Below, one piece after another: positions 1-9,017 of a stretch of 64,000 nt of DNA. Source of the stretch: Candidatus Thorarchaeota archaeon (GTDB lineage: Archaea; Asgardarchaeota; Thorarchaeia; Thorarchaeales; Thorarchaeaceae). The position numbers and the translations under genes are program-made. The notes under the pieces are model-generated. The model was not told where the DNA came from and ran no database searches. It saw only the letters and a program-made list of their open reading frames with translations. Numbering within the stretch: position 1 is the stretch's first letter; each line of letters opens with the position of its first letter. The DNA is taken from positions 152,218 through 216,217 of the forward strand of contig RDOC01000004.1 in NCBI GenBank assembly GCA_011364985.1. Reading direction: 5' to 3'.

Positions 1-2
1 AG

Positions 3-299
3 CTGACTCAGCTCTACAGAACGGTTCTGTTGAAGATAGGTAAGATACTGCGATCTGAGGGCAGAATAGGAATGACTATTCCAGTTATTAATTCAAAAGA
101 CGGACAACTCTCCATAGACCTTGAAGAAATGACCGCCGGAACGGAGTTTCACGTTCTCATGATGCTTCCCAAGGAGGCATTTGAGTCATCCATACCCAAG
201 AGCAAGCAACTGAAGATTACACCTGATAGGCCCGTACTTCCAGAGAGAAAGAGAGGGCAAGTAGTGGAGCGAGGGGTAGTGATGCTTGGAAGATACTAG
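3..299 (+). CDS. Hypothetical protein, 5' end probably outside the window
   Basis: I do not recognise this protein. The frame is open from the first bases of the window, and the internal TTG at 30 has no convincing ribosome binding site before it, so this is probably the C-terminal part of a longer gene. It ends in a basic proline-rich stretch (PVLPERKRGQ). There is no membrane segment and no cysteine pair. Its TAG stop overlaps the stop of the convergent longin-like gene by a few bases. A GRIG-x-TI stretch with a following acidic strand looks all-beta, but no function can be given. Confidence 0.5.
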   Translation: MTQLYRTVLLKIGKILRSEGRIGMTIPVINSKDGQLSIDLEEMTAGTEFHVLMMLPKEAFESSIPKSKQLKITPDRPVLPERKRGQVVERGVVMLGRY

Positions 300-1129
300 A
301 ACAGATGGCGTATCACATCATCAATGATTGCGTAAGTCTGAAGCCGCTGGAGGTCTGACTTGACATAAGGCATTGCTTCACCAAATATCATATCCTTGTA
401 TGCCTTCTCAGGCACGGTTTCTCGAGCAGCTTTTGTCAATACTTGCAGAATCTCTTCAAGACACACCTTCAAAGCTCTATACGGGACCGCATAGACATCA
501 ATCCCAAGTACTTCAATTCCAGCCTCATCCACAGGGACATCTACGAGGAATTCATATTCCTTTTTAAGAGGTTCCATGAGTTTCTTAACACGTCCAACCA
601 GTGTTCGTCGAGTGGACTTGGGGACTTGCACCCGCATAATCGCTCTGTACAAATGACTGAAAACTGAGAGAGCATCCATTGATTTTCCAGCCATTAGACT
701 ATCATCAGTTTCCTCATATTGGCTGACAATTTCATCCACAAATTCGCCGAAGTCCTTGAACGTATCTGGTTCTCCATTCCAGTGCTCAAGGACATTTGCT
801 AGAAACTGACCCTCAGGAACCTTTTGTTTCGAGAACTCATTCAATGCGTATCGGAGAAGAAAACGCATGTGGCTTATTCTAGCACCCTTTGAAACCACCA
901 TGACAAATAGAAGGTCGTCATTTGCTTCCCAAATGTAACGATTCGTTTCAGTGTCAACCGTTGTAAGATTCTCATTAGATGCCTTATCAATAAAGGTATG
1001 AGTTGCGCTCAGAAATGGTGCAATTAGATCCATGTCGATCTCGATGCCAGAGTAGGCACGAGCCACGAGATTCCTTCCGCTACCTCGCTCAATAAGCCAG
1101 ACTCCGTGAATACATCGTCGATCAGACAT
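296..1129 (-). CDS. Longin-like domain protein (Asgard eukaryotic-signature type)
   Basis: The first 110 or so residues read as a longin/adaptin-sigma-like fold: a beta strand IHGVWLIE, a hairpin RNLVARAYSG, a helix (LIAPFLSATHTF), strands NRYIWEAND and LLFVMVVSKGA, then a helix. Longin domains in eukaryotes sit in trafficking proteins, GTPase regulators and adaptor subunits, and Asgard genomes carry many. The remaining 165 residues are mostly helical and unrecognised, with no membrane segment. The ATG has no clear Shine-Dalgarno. It is monocistronic, convergent with the gene before it and divergent from nothing obvious. The fold call rests on strand and helix pattern alone; a roadblock or other profilin-like fold is the alternative. 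Confidence 0.5.
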   Translation of the reverse strand: MSDRRCIHGVWLIERGSGRNLVARAYSGIEIDMDLIAPFLSATHTFIDKASNENLTTVDTETNRYIWEANDDLLFVMVVSKGARISHMRFLLRYALNEFSKQKVPEGQFLANVLEHWNGEPDTFKDFGEFVDEIVSQYEETDDSLMAGKSMDALSVFSHLYRAIMRVQVPKSTRRTLVGRVKKLMEPLKKEYEFLVDVPVDEAGIEVLGIDVYAVPYRALKVCLEEILQVLTKAARETVPEKAYKDMIFGEAMPYVKSDLQRLQTYAIIDDVIRHLF

Positions 1130-1271
1130 TGCAATACATTACTCCTAGACATGAATCTGATACTCTGAAAAATAAGCGTTTGTCGGATGTTAGAGGGATA
1201 TATTCCAATATTACTCGGAGAGAGAAAGTGATGGAGCAAGAGGACTGGATTGCCCACTCCCCTTGCTCGGT

Positions 1272-2237
1272 CTATGTTGTTGTTATGCCAAGTCGTTCAA
1301 CCATTTCCTTGTAGCGGTTCCTCACGGTCACTTCCGTCACTCGAGCAGTTCGGGCAATTTCTAGCTGAGTGCGTCGCTGACCGGTGAGAATACTCGCCAC
1401 ATAGATCGCAGCTGCTGCCATTCCTTTGGGGTCCTTGCCTATTGTTAGCCTCTCCTCCCTAGCTTTCTCCAAGATGTCAATCGCTGCCTTCTTAGCATCT
1501 CCTGGTAGTCCCAGTTCTGTGCCAAAGCGATGGACAAACTCGACCGGGTTGCTGTGGGGAATTTTGAGATTCAGATATCGAAGAATGAGTCTTACACATA
1601 GACTCAATTCCTTACGAGTGATGTGTATCTGATCGCACACTTCTTCCAACGGTCTCGGAACCTGATGGACTCTACAGGCGAGGTACAATGAGGCAGCAAT
1701 CATCCCGAGAATTGTGCGTCCACGAGTAAGACGCTTTCGAAGAGCCTTACGATAGATCACCGCCGAGGTTTCTCGAATAGAGTACGGAATACTCAATTGC
1801 GAACTGATTCGGTGGAGCTCTGTCATTGCAACTGCAAGATTACGCTTGTCAGAGGAATGAACCTTGGTACGTATTTGCCATTTACGTAGTCGGTGTATCT
1901 GAGCTCGTCTAGTAGACGTAAGCTTTCGTCCTGAGGCATCAACATTCTGACGACCAATGATTGTTGTAAGGCCTTGATCGAACTTACTCCAATCAGTGGG
2001 ACCACCCACTCGTTGCCTTGCGTTCTGCTCATCTGCAGTGAAGGCACGCCACTCTGGGCCCATGTCGATGGAATGATCAGAAAGAACAAGTCCACAGTTG
2101 GAGCAGATCACCTCACCACGGGTCACATCGATATAGACTTCATCAGAACTACACGTAGAACAAACGTATCGAGCTGCACCAAGCTTTGCATCCCTGGTTT
2201 TTCTAGTCTGGGCATGTTTACTGACCAGTGCGATCAT
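1272..2237 (-). CDS. tfb: Transcription initiation factor B (TFB/TFIIB homologue)
   Basis: Bridges TBP-TATA and RNA polymerase at archaeal promoters. The N-terminal zinc ribbon is complete (CSTCSSDEVY, then VICSNCG), followed by the B-finger region GPEWRAF, and by two cyclin-like repeats with the usual IASLYLACR and AAAIYVAS helices. The C-terminus has the BRE-reading helix-turn-helix (TEVTVRNRYKEM). The open frame reaches 2384. A TATA-like box at 2393-2400 would place the transcript start near 2370, inside that extension, and the extension covers an inverted repeat. I therefore prefer the ATG at 2237; an ATG at 2315 is the alternative. It is not in an operon. Confidence 0.93.
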   Translation of the reverse strand: MIALVSKHAQTRKTRDAKLGAARYVCSTCSSDEVYIDVTRGEVICSNCGLVLSDHSIDMGPEWRAFTADEQNARQRVGGPTDWSKFDQGLTTIIGRQNVDASGRKLTSTRRAQIHRLRKWQIRTKVHSSDKRNLAVAMTELHRISSQLSIPYSIRETSAVIYRKALRKRLTRGRTILGMIAASLYLACRVHQVPRPLEEVCDQIHITRKELSLCVRLILRYLNLKIPHSNPVEFVHRFGTELGLPGDAKKAAIDILEKAREERLTIGKDPKGMAAAAIYVASILTGQRRTQLEIARTARVTEVTVRNRYKEMVERLGITTT

Positions 2238-2351
2238 CTCCCTGCAAGCCCCATCCTTTAGGGGTTTTGCAAGAGTAGTTACGGAATTAGTGCAGTACGT
2301 CCCTCCATGGCGCATGAAGAGACAAGCTACTTTCGGCGGATGCTGAGGGCA

Positions 2352-2370
2352 GTTCTTCTGAAAGAAGAAC
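2352..2370. promoter_or_regulatory. Perfect 8-bp inverted repeat at the predicted tfb start site
   Basis: GTTCTTCT and AGAAGAAC are perfect inverted arms separated by GAA. They lie 23-41 bases downstream of the TATA-like box for tfb, just where transcription would begin, so the site could be an operator. It could instead be chance. No second copy was noticed near other genes. Confidence 0.35.
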
Positions 2371-2392
2371 ACATCTGCGCACAAGGAAAAGC

Positions 2393-2400
2393 ATTATAAA
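2393..2400 (-). promoter_or_regulatory. TATA-like box for tfb
   Basis: Read on the minus strand this is TTTATAAT, a good archaeal TATA match. A start of transcription about 25-28 bases downstream falls near 2370. Confidence 0.4.
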
Positions 2401-2544
2401 CTCTTTGCAAATTCTTGCAATTTATTTGTGCAAATGGGCAATGAAAAGTAATTTCGGCTCGGAAGAACAACAGAAAACGACGTGGATACCAGGGAGCATA
2501 GAATATATGATTTGTCAAGCACCAAAGTGGCCGTAGCTCCGGAT

Positions 2545-2553
2545 AGTATTATA
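2545..2553 (+). promoter_or_regulatory. TATA-like box for argS
   Basis: The AT-rich stretch GTATTATAAC lies about 80 bases before the argS start codon, in an otherwise empty 245-base gap between divergent genes. This is weak evidence, from position and composition only. Confidence 0.3.
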
Positions 2554-2632
2554 ACAGCACATGTAGACCTTCTTTGTACGTCATTCAAGGGCTCATGTCA
2601 GAAGTCCGCAACATGATTCAAGGTGAATAACG

Positions 2633-4543
2633 ATGAGCAATGCAAAATCCAGAATCGACAATCCTTGGCAATTTGCAAGGAGCAAGGTTGTAGACATTTT
2701 GGAGAAGGTGACACAGCTTGATCGTGAAAGTATTGCAGACAATCTTGAAACTCCACCTGATTCGTCTCTTGGTGATTTTGCTACGACTCTCGCCTTTGGA
2801 CTTGCTAAGGAGAAGAAGAAGAACCCAGCAAAGATAGCGGAGGATATTGCAAAGGAGATTTCAGAGCTAAGCAAGACCGAAGCCTTACTGACTGCGGTGA
2901 AGCAGAAGGGGCCGTATATCAATTTCTATCTCTCACGCGGGGAGCTCGCAGATTTGACAGTGAAATCTGTACTGACCATGGAAACAGCATACGGCAATTC
3001 GGATGAGTACAAGGGACTCCGGGCACTAATTGAATCACCTGCTGTGAATCCGTCAAAGCCTTGGCACATTGGTCATGCAAGGAACGCAGTAATTGGAGAT
3101 ACATTGGCAAACATGTTGGAGGCAGTTGGATATGCTGTGCTACGAATGGATTACATCAATGACTTGGGCCTTCAGATTGCTCAGCTTGTATGGAAGTTGA
3201 AGGATGCGGAAGGACCAGAATCCAATGAGAAATATGACCATTACTTGGGTCGACTCTACGTGGGTGTCAATGAGACATTTGAGTCAAACGAACGAGTTGA
3301 GGAGCAAGTTAGAGAAGTCAGCCGCAGATTAGAGGATCTCAAGTCGAAAGAGGCCAAAAGAAGCGACAAGATGGTTTCAGATTGTGTGGAGGCACAAAGT
3401 CAAACAGCATACCGATTGAACATCTATCATGATTACCATATATGGGAGAGCATGATTGCTTACAGCGGACTGCTCGAACAGGCTAAAGAGATGATGCTCA
3501 AATGTGACAACATTTTCATTCCGGATGAAGGCGATAAGAAAGATTGTGTAATAGCAGACCTGACTGCTATTGACGAGTTTAAGGACATGAAAGAACCCAA
3601 CAAGGTTCTATTTAGGTCGGACGGGACACGGACCTATACGGGAGCTGACGTTGCCTTCCAGATGTGGAAGTTCGGAATAATAGAGGATCCATTCACATAC
3701 AGCCTTTTTGAAGAACAGCCGAATGACAAACCAGTTTATCGTACAAAGTTTGGGGGCAAGAAACACGACCTTGGAAAGGTCAATCTTGTTTTCAACGTAA
3801 TAGGGTCTGGCCAGGCACATCCTCAAAGACTGGTATATTCCATAATGGATCTGTTGGGATACCATGAACAAGCTAAGAATTCACACCATGTTGCCTACGA
3901 GTTTGTTGGTCTTGAAGAGGCTGATTTCTCAGGGCGAAAGGGAACATGGAGAGGATATTCCTGTGACGATGTACTAGACAAGGCAAGAGAGCTTGCCAAG
4001 AAAGAAGTGAGCAAGAGGAATCCAGATGAGAGTGATGCCTTCAAGAACCATGTTGCAGAACAGATCGGCACGGGAGCAGTCAGATATCGCCTTCTGAATG
4101 CTTCGCCTGACAGAAGAATAACATTCAGATGGGAGGATGCCCTTGATTTCAATGGAGATGCAGCCCCCTATTTGCAGTACTCCTGTGCGAGAGCCTCAAG
4201 AATACTCGAACGCGCTGTTGAGGATGAATCAGCTGACCTATCGCTCTTGAATACCAACGAGGAATTTGCTCTAGTCAAAGCCATAGCACGATTTCCTGAA
4301 GAAGTCCTTGGTGTGATCCAGGGCATGACAAAGCAGGTTTGGGGAACAAGTTTCAGCACCAACAGAATGACAGCATATTGCTATAATCTAGCAACTTTGT
4401 TCAGTCGATTCTATGATTCATGCCCCGTGTTAAAGTCCGAACCAGATTTCAGAGCCGCACGGCTTCAGCTTGTACAAGCTTTCAGAATAACCATGAGCAA
4501 CTGCCTACGTCTTCTGGGAATTCCAGTGGTAGAAAGAATGTGA
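2633..4543 (+). CDS. argS: Arginyl-tRNA synthetase
   Basis: Charges tRNA-Arg with arginine. The N-terminal additional domain (residues 1-110) carries the conserved SLGDFAT-like segment. The class I signature PWHIGHARN is near residue 143, and the KMSKS-equivalent loop reads FSGRKGTWRGYS, as usual for ArgRS. The C-terminal anticodon-binding domain contains YLQYSCARASRIL. At 636 residues it is slightly longer than typical. The ATG is preceded by AAGGTGA at good spacing. It is monocistronic; the next gene converges on it with no gap. Two of its likely substrate tRNAs lie in the same window. Confidence 0.97.
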   Translation: MSNAKSRIDNPWQFARSKVVDILEKVTQLDRESIADNLETPPDSSLGDFATTLAFGLAKEKKKNPAKIAEDIAKEISELSKTEALLTAVKQKGPYINFYLSRGELADLTVKSVLTMETAYGNSDEYKGLRALIESPAVNPSKPWHIGHARNAVIGDTLANMLEAVGYAVLRMDYINDLGLQIAQLVWKLKDAEGPESNEKYDHYLGRLYVGVNETFESNERVEEQVREVSRRLEDLKSKEAKRSDKMVSDCVEAQSQTAYRLNIYHDYHIWESMIAYSGLLEQAKEMMLKCDNIFIPDEGDKKDCVIADLTAIDEFKDMKEPNKVLFRSDGTRTYTGADVAFQMWKFGIIEDPFTYSLFEEQPNDKPVYRTKFGGKKHDLGKVNLVFNVIGSGQAHPQRLVYSIMDLLGYHEQAKNSHHVAYEFVGLEEADFSGRKGTWRGYSCDDVLDKARELAKKEVSKRNPDESDAFKNHVAEQIGTGAVRYRLLNASPDRRITFRWEDALDFNGDAAPYLQYSCARASRILERAVEDESADLSLLNTNEEFALVKAIARFPEEVLGVIQGMTKQVWGTSFSTNRMTAYCYNLATLFSRFYDSCPVLKSEPDFRAARLQLVQAFRITMSNCLRLLGIPVVERM

Positions 4544-5893
4544 TTAACCAGACGTGATCTTGGCGCTCTCAATGACAATGGACGGGGCAATCACACTGCC
4601 AATTGATCGTGTGTCCCCACCGATTCTTGTTGCACGCAAAAGGACGTCGCGCATGTTGATGCCAATTAGCGTGTTCTTCAGAGAATGCTGAATCTCGCCA
4701 TTCTCAAAATAGAGCCCCTCCATCACCATAGCACTTAGGTCTCCAGTAGTCATATTCGGACGGTCACCTGTGTTTCGGCAGATAATGCCCCTCTCTGTTT
4801 CTTCAACCAAATCGTCAAGGCTTCCTTTTCCTTCAGATATTACAAAGTTGGAGGAGGAGATTGAGGGTGTGCCTGCATATGAGGGTCTACTAGCATTGGC
4901 CGTATTTTCTACATGCTCTTTGTTTGCAGTATACGAGTTGTGAAGAAGTCCCTTTAGAACTCCTTCAACAAGAACTTCAGTTCTTTGTGATGACACACCC
5001 TCGCAGTCGAAGGCGCGTGTCCCTAGGCCACCGGGAAGGAGACCATCATCCACGATTTCCAACTTGTCCGATGCGATCTCTTCGCCAATTGCATCGGCGA
5101 TATATGACCGGCCATATTGAACCTCTTCAGCATTCACTGCTCCGGCAAATCCCTGACCAATGATGGTGCCGACAGCAAGCGGAGCAAGAATCACAGGCAA
5201 GTCATCACTCTTGATGATTTTTCCGCCAAGATTTCCGATCGCGTTGTGTGCAGAAGTGTATCCTATCCATTCAGGATCGATTTCAGAAAGATTTCTGGTC
5301 AGCTGGAATTCGTAGCTCGAAGTCTGATCTGTGCCTTCCTTTACAGTCGGATAGGTGTAGAGCCAAAGGGTAGTACCTCTTGCAGATCCTGCTATCCCAA
5401 GTGAGTTTACAATTGCTCTAAAATCTGATGAGGCAATAAGACGTGCTTCAATCGCCATCTTCATTTCCGAAAGCTCATTCTTTGTAGCATCAACTGCACG
5501 AAGAATAAGGGATGCTGCTTCCTCAGAAGAGAGCTGGTTGATCTTTTCATCAAAGAGCCCAGACACAGTAGGGTATCTCCCTCCAGATCTTGGCAGGCTT
5601 TCAAAGTCAGGGTCCTCTATTGAGGAGCGAGCTAGACGGACTGACTTCTCTGCTGCTTCAGATATATCCTCATCTTGAAGTGTTGTGACGTAGGCAAATC
5701 CAATTCCTTTTCCGATTACAGAGCGGATTCCACAACCTGCATCCCTCTTGTTTCGTGCCGACTTAATTGCGTTGTTTTGGACATCGATGGAGAATGACTT
5801 CGAAGAGCCAATATAGACCTCTGCTTGCTCAGCACCAAGAGCCTCTGCCTTCTTGATGGCACTTTCAGCCAAGTCAAGTAATTGGGATTCCAT
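4544..5893 (-). CDS. pmbA: TldE/PmbA, non-catalytic half of the TldD-TldE protease
   Basis: TldE pairs with TldD in a metalloprotease that removes unfolded peptides and matures some modified peptides in bacteria; archaeal homologues are common and little studied. The N-terminal domain starts AEVYIGSSKSFSIDVQNN, a usual family opening. The metal-binding HExxxH of TldD is absent, as expected. The C-terminal beta domain has NTGDRPNMTTGDLS and the conserved GGDTRSIGS. The length of 449 fits the family. Its ATG directly follows the tldD stop codon (TAAATG), so the two are translationally coupled. Confidence 0.93.
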   Translation of the reverse strand: MESQLLDLAESAIKKAEALGAEQAEVYIGSSKSFSIDVQNNAIKSARNKRDAGCGIRSVIGKGIGFAYVTTLQDEDISEAAEKSVRLARSSIEDPDFESLPRSGGRYPTVSGLFDEKINQLSSEEAASLILRAVDATKNELSEMKMAIEARLIASSDFRAIVNSLGIAGSARGTTLWLYTYPTVKEGTDQTSSYEFQLTRNLSEIDPEWIGYTSAHNAIGNLGGKIIKSDDLPVILAPLAVGTIIGQGFAGAVNAEEVQYGRSYIADAIGEEIASDKLEIVDDGLLPGGLGTRAFDCEGVSSQRTEVLVEGVLKGLLHNSYTANKEHVENTANASRPSYAGTPSISSSNFVISEGKGSLDDLVEETERGIICRNTGDRPNMTTGDLSAMVMEGLYFENGEIQHSLKNTLIGINMRDVLLRATRIGGDTRSIGSVIAPSIVIESAKITSG

Positions 5894-7279
5894 TTACATA
5901 CCCCCAACTGGTACTTGACGGATTCTTGCATGTGGACCACCACTATTGTCCGGTACCATCTGACCATCCTTTCTACATGTGCCGGCTTCCATTTCAAAAT
6001 CCTTTGCTACTGCATCGATCTTCGGCAAAATGTCCAAAATCTGCCCAGCCAGAGAAACATCCCGAACCATTTGTCCAATCTCGCCGTTCTCAATTAGATA
6101 GCCATGACTCGCCTGAAACATAAACTGGCCCTTGGAAGGTTCTGTATAACCATAGTTGAAATTGCATAGCAACATACCAGTTCCCATGTCCTGCATAAGT
6201 TCATCAACATCCCAATCGCCTGGTTCCATCATCGTGTTTGACATCCTTGGGAGGGGCTCGAACATAAACGACTGGGCTCTTCCAGCACCATTGGGCTCCA
6301 TGCCCAAGCGTGATGCGGTTTCAAGTGTATGTAGTAATTCTCTAAGAATTCCGCCCTTGACAAGTAAACGTTTCTTAGTCTTTGTTCCCTCCCAGTCGAA
6401 CTCATAAGTGCCTCTCTGTCCCTCCATTGTGGGATCATCGCTGAGGTTCAGATGTCCGGGACCGACCATTTTCCCGAGTTTGTCTTCTAAAACAGTGGTG
6501 TGTGCAGGCCAATTATCGGCTTCACATGCATGCCCAAACGCTTCATGAACCATAACTCCATTGAGAACTGGGTCCACTATGACATCATATGTCCCACCTT
6601 TTGCGGCAACAGAAGAAAGTAGGTCAATGGCGTTCCTTGCTGATTCTTCCCCTAGATTCTGAGGCCGCTCAAGGCTGTAGACTTCAAAACCACCACGAAT
6701 CCCGAAGGACTTGAATGATCTTTGACGACTGCTACCGTCCTTGGCAGTTGATACTGATATCACTCTTGGAAGTGAGTTCTCCATCCAAACACTTGTCCCA
6801 AATGAGTTTGCTGTATATCTCTCAGTCCATAAGTCTCCATAGACTGTTCGCGTGTTCACAATCCTTTTGTCAAAGCTTCGTGCTTGGTCATTAATCATCT
6901 TAACATAAGCCATCTTCTCTTCAAATGTGACATCCGCAAAGGGCACCTTGACCTTGAATCGAACCCTGTCTTTGAAGACTGGACCTTCCATCTCAAACTT
7001 CTCAGCAACCTTGGTCTTTGTTGCAAGGGCCAATTTGCCAACAGATTCTCCCGTTTCTCTCATACCACCAGTAGTTAGATCGGTGGTCTGTGCAAAAGCC
7101 CATGCGCCATCAATGAAAGCGCGGATTCCAGCTCCTTTCAGCCTTGACGCAAGAGAATCCTTCGAAACGCCATCAGTGATTTCGATGATTGTTGTCACTG
7201 TATTCTCGATTCGTACATCAGCGAAGGTTGCTCCAACATCAAGAGCAGCATCAATGGCAGCTTGAGCAAGGTCTTCCAT
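5894..7279 (-). CDS. tldD: TldD, catalytic half of the TldD-TldE protease
   Basis: The zinc site HEAFGHACEAD (HExxxH plus a downstream acid) marks the active TldD subunit. The N-terminal half has the family strand pattern (ATFADVRIENT), and the C-terminal beta domain is intact up to the usual ending with SGGPHARIRQ. The open frame begins at 7306, but the ATG at 7279 follows GAGGGGA at ideal spacing, and a TATA-like box at 7322-7330 puts the transcript start near 7300, so 7279 is the better start. It is first gene of a two-gene operon with tldE. Confidence 0.95.
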   Translation of the reverse strand: MEDLAQAAIDAALDVGATFADVRIENTVTTIIEITDGVSKDSLASRLKGAGIRAFIDGAWAFAQTTDLTTGGMRETGESVGKLALATKTKVAEKFEMEGPVFKDRVRFKVKVPFADVTFEEKMAYVKMINDQARSFDKRIVNTRTVYGDLWTERYTANSFGTSVWMENSLPRVISVSTAKDGSSRQRSFKSFGIRGGFEVYSLERPQNLGEESARNAIDLLSSVAAKGGTYDVIVDPVLNGVMVHEAFGHACEADNWPAHTTVLEDKLGKMVGPGHLNLSDDPTMEGQRGTYEFDWEGTKTKKRLLVKGGILRELLHTLETASRLGMEPNGAGRAQSFMFEPLPRMSNTMMEPGDWDVDELMQDMGTGMLLCNFNYGYTEPSKGQFMFQASHGYLIENGEIGQMVRDVSLAGQILDILPKIDAVAKDFEMEAGTCRKDGQMVPDNSGGPHARIRQVPVGGM

Positions 7280-7321
7280 GGAAAAATCCCCTCTGAAGTT
7301 GAACAATGCGGCTTTCTATTC

Positions 7322-7330
7322 GATTATAAC
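7322..7330 (-). promoter_or_regulatory. TATA-like box for tldD-tldE
   Basis: Minus-strand GTTATAATC lies about 45 bases upstream of the chosen tldD start. It excludes the longer start at 7306 if correct. Confidence 0.35.
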
Positions 7331-7460
7331 TTATGCGGACAGGGAAATTTTGCCAGCAGCATGTCTGAAAGAATTCTGAAAGGCATAAAGGTACTAATAC
7401 CGAGGTTATACACACGTTATTCTGTGATATGTCAGTCATCATTACAATGGAGGAAGCTAC

Positions 7461-9017
7461 GTGAGCCTAGATTCTGCACATCTGTGTTGTCAAAAATGCA
7501 ATCAGAACAGAGCCAGTCATCTCTGTGAAGATTGCGGGAGCATTTTTTGCAACACCTGCATAGAAAGCAGAAACAACGATTACATGATGTGCAAGGACTG
7601 TCACTACCCAATTGATAACTCTTCTCAAGGAGAAGAGATTCTAGAGTGCCCCGAGTGTGGTTCCAAAAATCTAACTAAAGCGCGAAGAACCGAGGATATC
7701 TGCCCTCAATGCCATTCTGGTAAAATCACATTAGTGGAGGAAAAGAGGCGTTCACTTGCACAAGAAATGCGCCATGCTGTGATGACACTGCATTATGGTC
7801 CTACTAAACTAAAGGAATTCGGGAATAGACTTGATTCTGCAAAGAGAACTCTCGTATCATTGCGGATGGCAAATTTTCTGCATTATCATTGGCTCGAAGA
7901 TAAGCTCGAGGAGATTCAAGAAGAACTTCCAGCCATTAAGAATAGAATCACCAATCAAGGAGAGATAATCGCGAAACGAATGGCTGCAGAAACAAAGGGA
8001 CTTATGGATTATAATCGATGGACGCCTGACCAGTTCCCTTTCATTGAAGGGGTTACAAATAGAATATCAGAGATCGGAAGGCAGTACAAGCAGAATACAG
8101 ATGATGCATTTCAGGATTGTAAGGCGAAGCTGAAGGAACTTGTCGAACAGCTGGATGGCCTCAATTTCTATCGATCAGAATTCTCGGCCTTCTATGAACA
8201 TGTAGACCTATCTGTGGGCGAGCTTCCTGTTTGCGCACTGCCCGAAGTCAAGGTTATCGGTAGTGACTTTTTGAAACACGACAAAGCATCTGGAACGCTC
8301 TATATGACAAATAAGCGGTTGATACTCATTGCAGAAAGAGGCCTTCTCTGGAAGAACACAGGACCAGTATTTGACTTCCCCTTAATTTACCTGAACAGTC
8401 TTGAAGAAGATGGGAGATTCAGAAAAAAGCTTGTCCTAAGAATGAAGCAGGGATATATCCGAATATCCTGCAGTGAGGAGACTATGGAGGTCCTTCCGGA
8501 TTATGTGTCAATTGCAAAAAGATTCGACAAGTACGTGCAAAAAGATATGCAGAGAGTCCGAAAGATTGAGCAAGCCAACGTCAATATCAGCGATGTAAGA
8601 ATGAAGATAGAGAGTCTGGTCTACTCCCTTTTGACAGGAGATTTGGATTCTGGATACTACGGAGGACGTATAGATTCATTTGAATATCGTCCGGACATCA
8701 GGCATGGTGAACGTGGCCATTATGGAAGTGATTATGGCCGCCAAGATGTGCTGAAAGAAGAACTGAACAGAAGATTTGGCCTTGGAGGAAATGGCAGCGA
8801 TGCATCTCAATATGAATATGCTAGTTCCATTGACTCTTTGAAGAGGAGTGCCATAGAAATCCAAGATGCAATCCACGACACCATCCGTATGATGAGAAGC
8901 GGTCACCTTGTTGCGGAGGACTTCATTCGAAGATATCGTGGACTTGTTAGAGACTCATACGAAACCCAAAAGCAGATTGAACGAATTGATAGAACGAAAC
9001 ACGGATATGGTTGGTAG
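7461..9017 (+). CDS. Double zinc-finger, coiled-coil, GRAM/PH-like protein beside the ESCRT genes
   Basis: No named family is recognised. Residues 10-47 hold four CxxC pairs (10/13, 22/25, 30/33, 44/47), a spacing suited to a cross-brace finger of the B-box, FYVE or RING kind. Residues 63-84 hold two more pairs, a zinc ribbon. Residues 95-240 are helical and charged, probably coiled coil. Around 258-358 a GRAM/PH-like module appears: GTLYMTNKRLILIAERG, then strands around FDFPLIYLNSLEEDG and KKLVLRMKQGYIRIS. The tail is basic and Gly/Tyr-rich, then helical. GTG start after GGAGGAAG. Its stop abuts the snf7 stop. The architecture suggests a membrane-binding adaptor; the ESCRT link is inferred from position only. 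Confidence 0.65.
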   Translation: MSLDSAHLCCQKCNQNRASHLCEDCGSIFCNTCIESRNNDYMMCKDCHYPIDNSSQGEEILECPECGSKNLTKARRTEDICPQCHSGKITLVEEKRRSLAQEMRHAVMTLHYGPTKLKEFGNRLDSAKRTLVSLRMANFLHYHWLEDKLEEIQEELPAIKNRITNQGEIIAKRMAAETKGLMDYNRWTPDQFPFIEGVTNRISEIGRQYKQNTDDAFQDCKAKLKELVEQLDGLNFYRSEFSAFYEHVDLSVGELPVCALPEVKVIGSDFLKHDKASGTLYMTNKRLILIAERGLLWKNTGPVFDFPLIYLNSLEEDGRFRKKLVLRMKQGYIRISCSEETMEVLPDYVSIAKRFDKYVQKDMQRVRKIEQANVNISDVRMKIESLVYSLLTGDLDSGYYGGRIDSFEYRPDIRHGERGHYGSDYGRQDVLKEELNRRFGLGGNGSDASQYEYASSIDSLKRSAIEIQDAIHDTIRMMRSGHLVAEDFIRRYRGLVRDSYETQKQIERIDRTKHGYGW

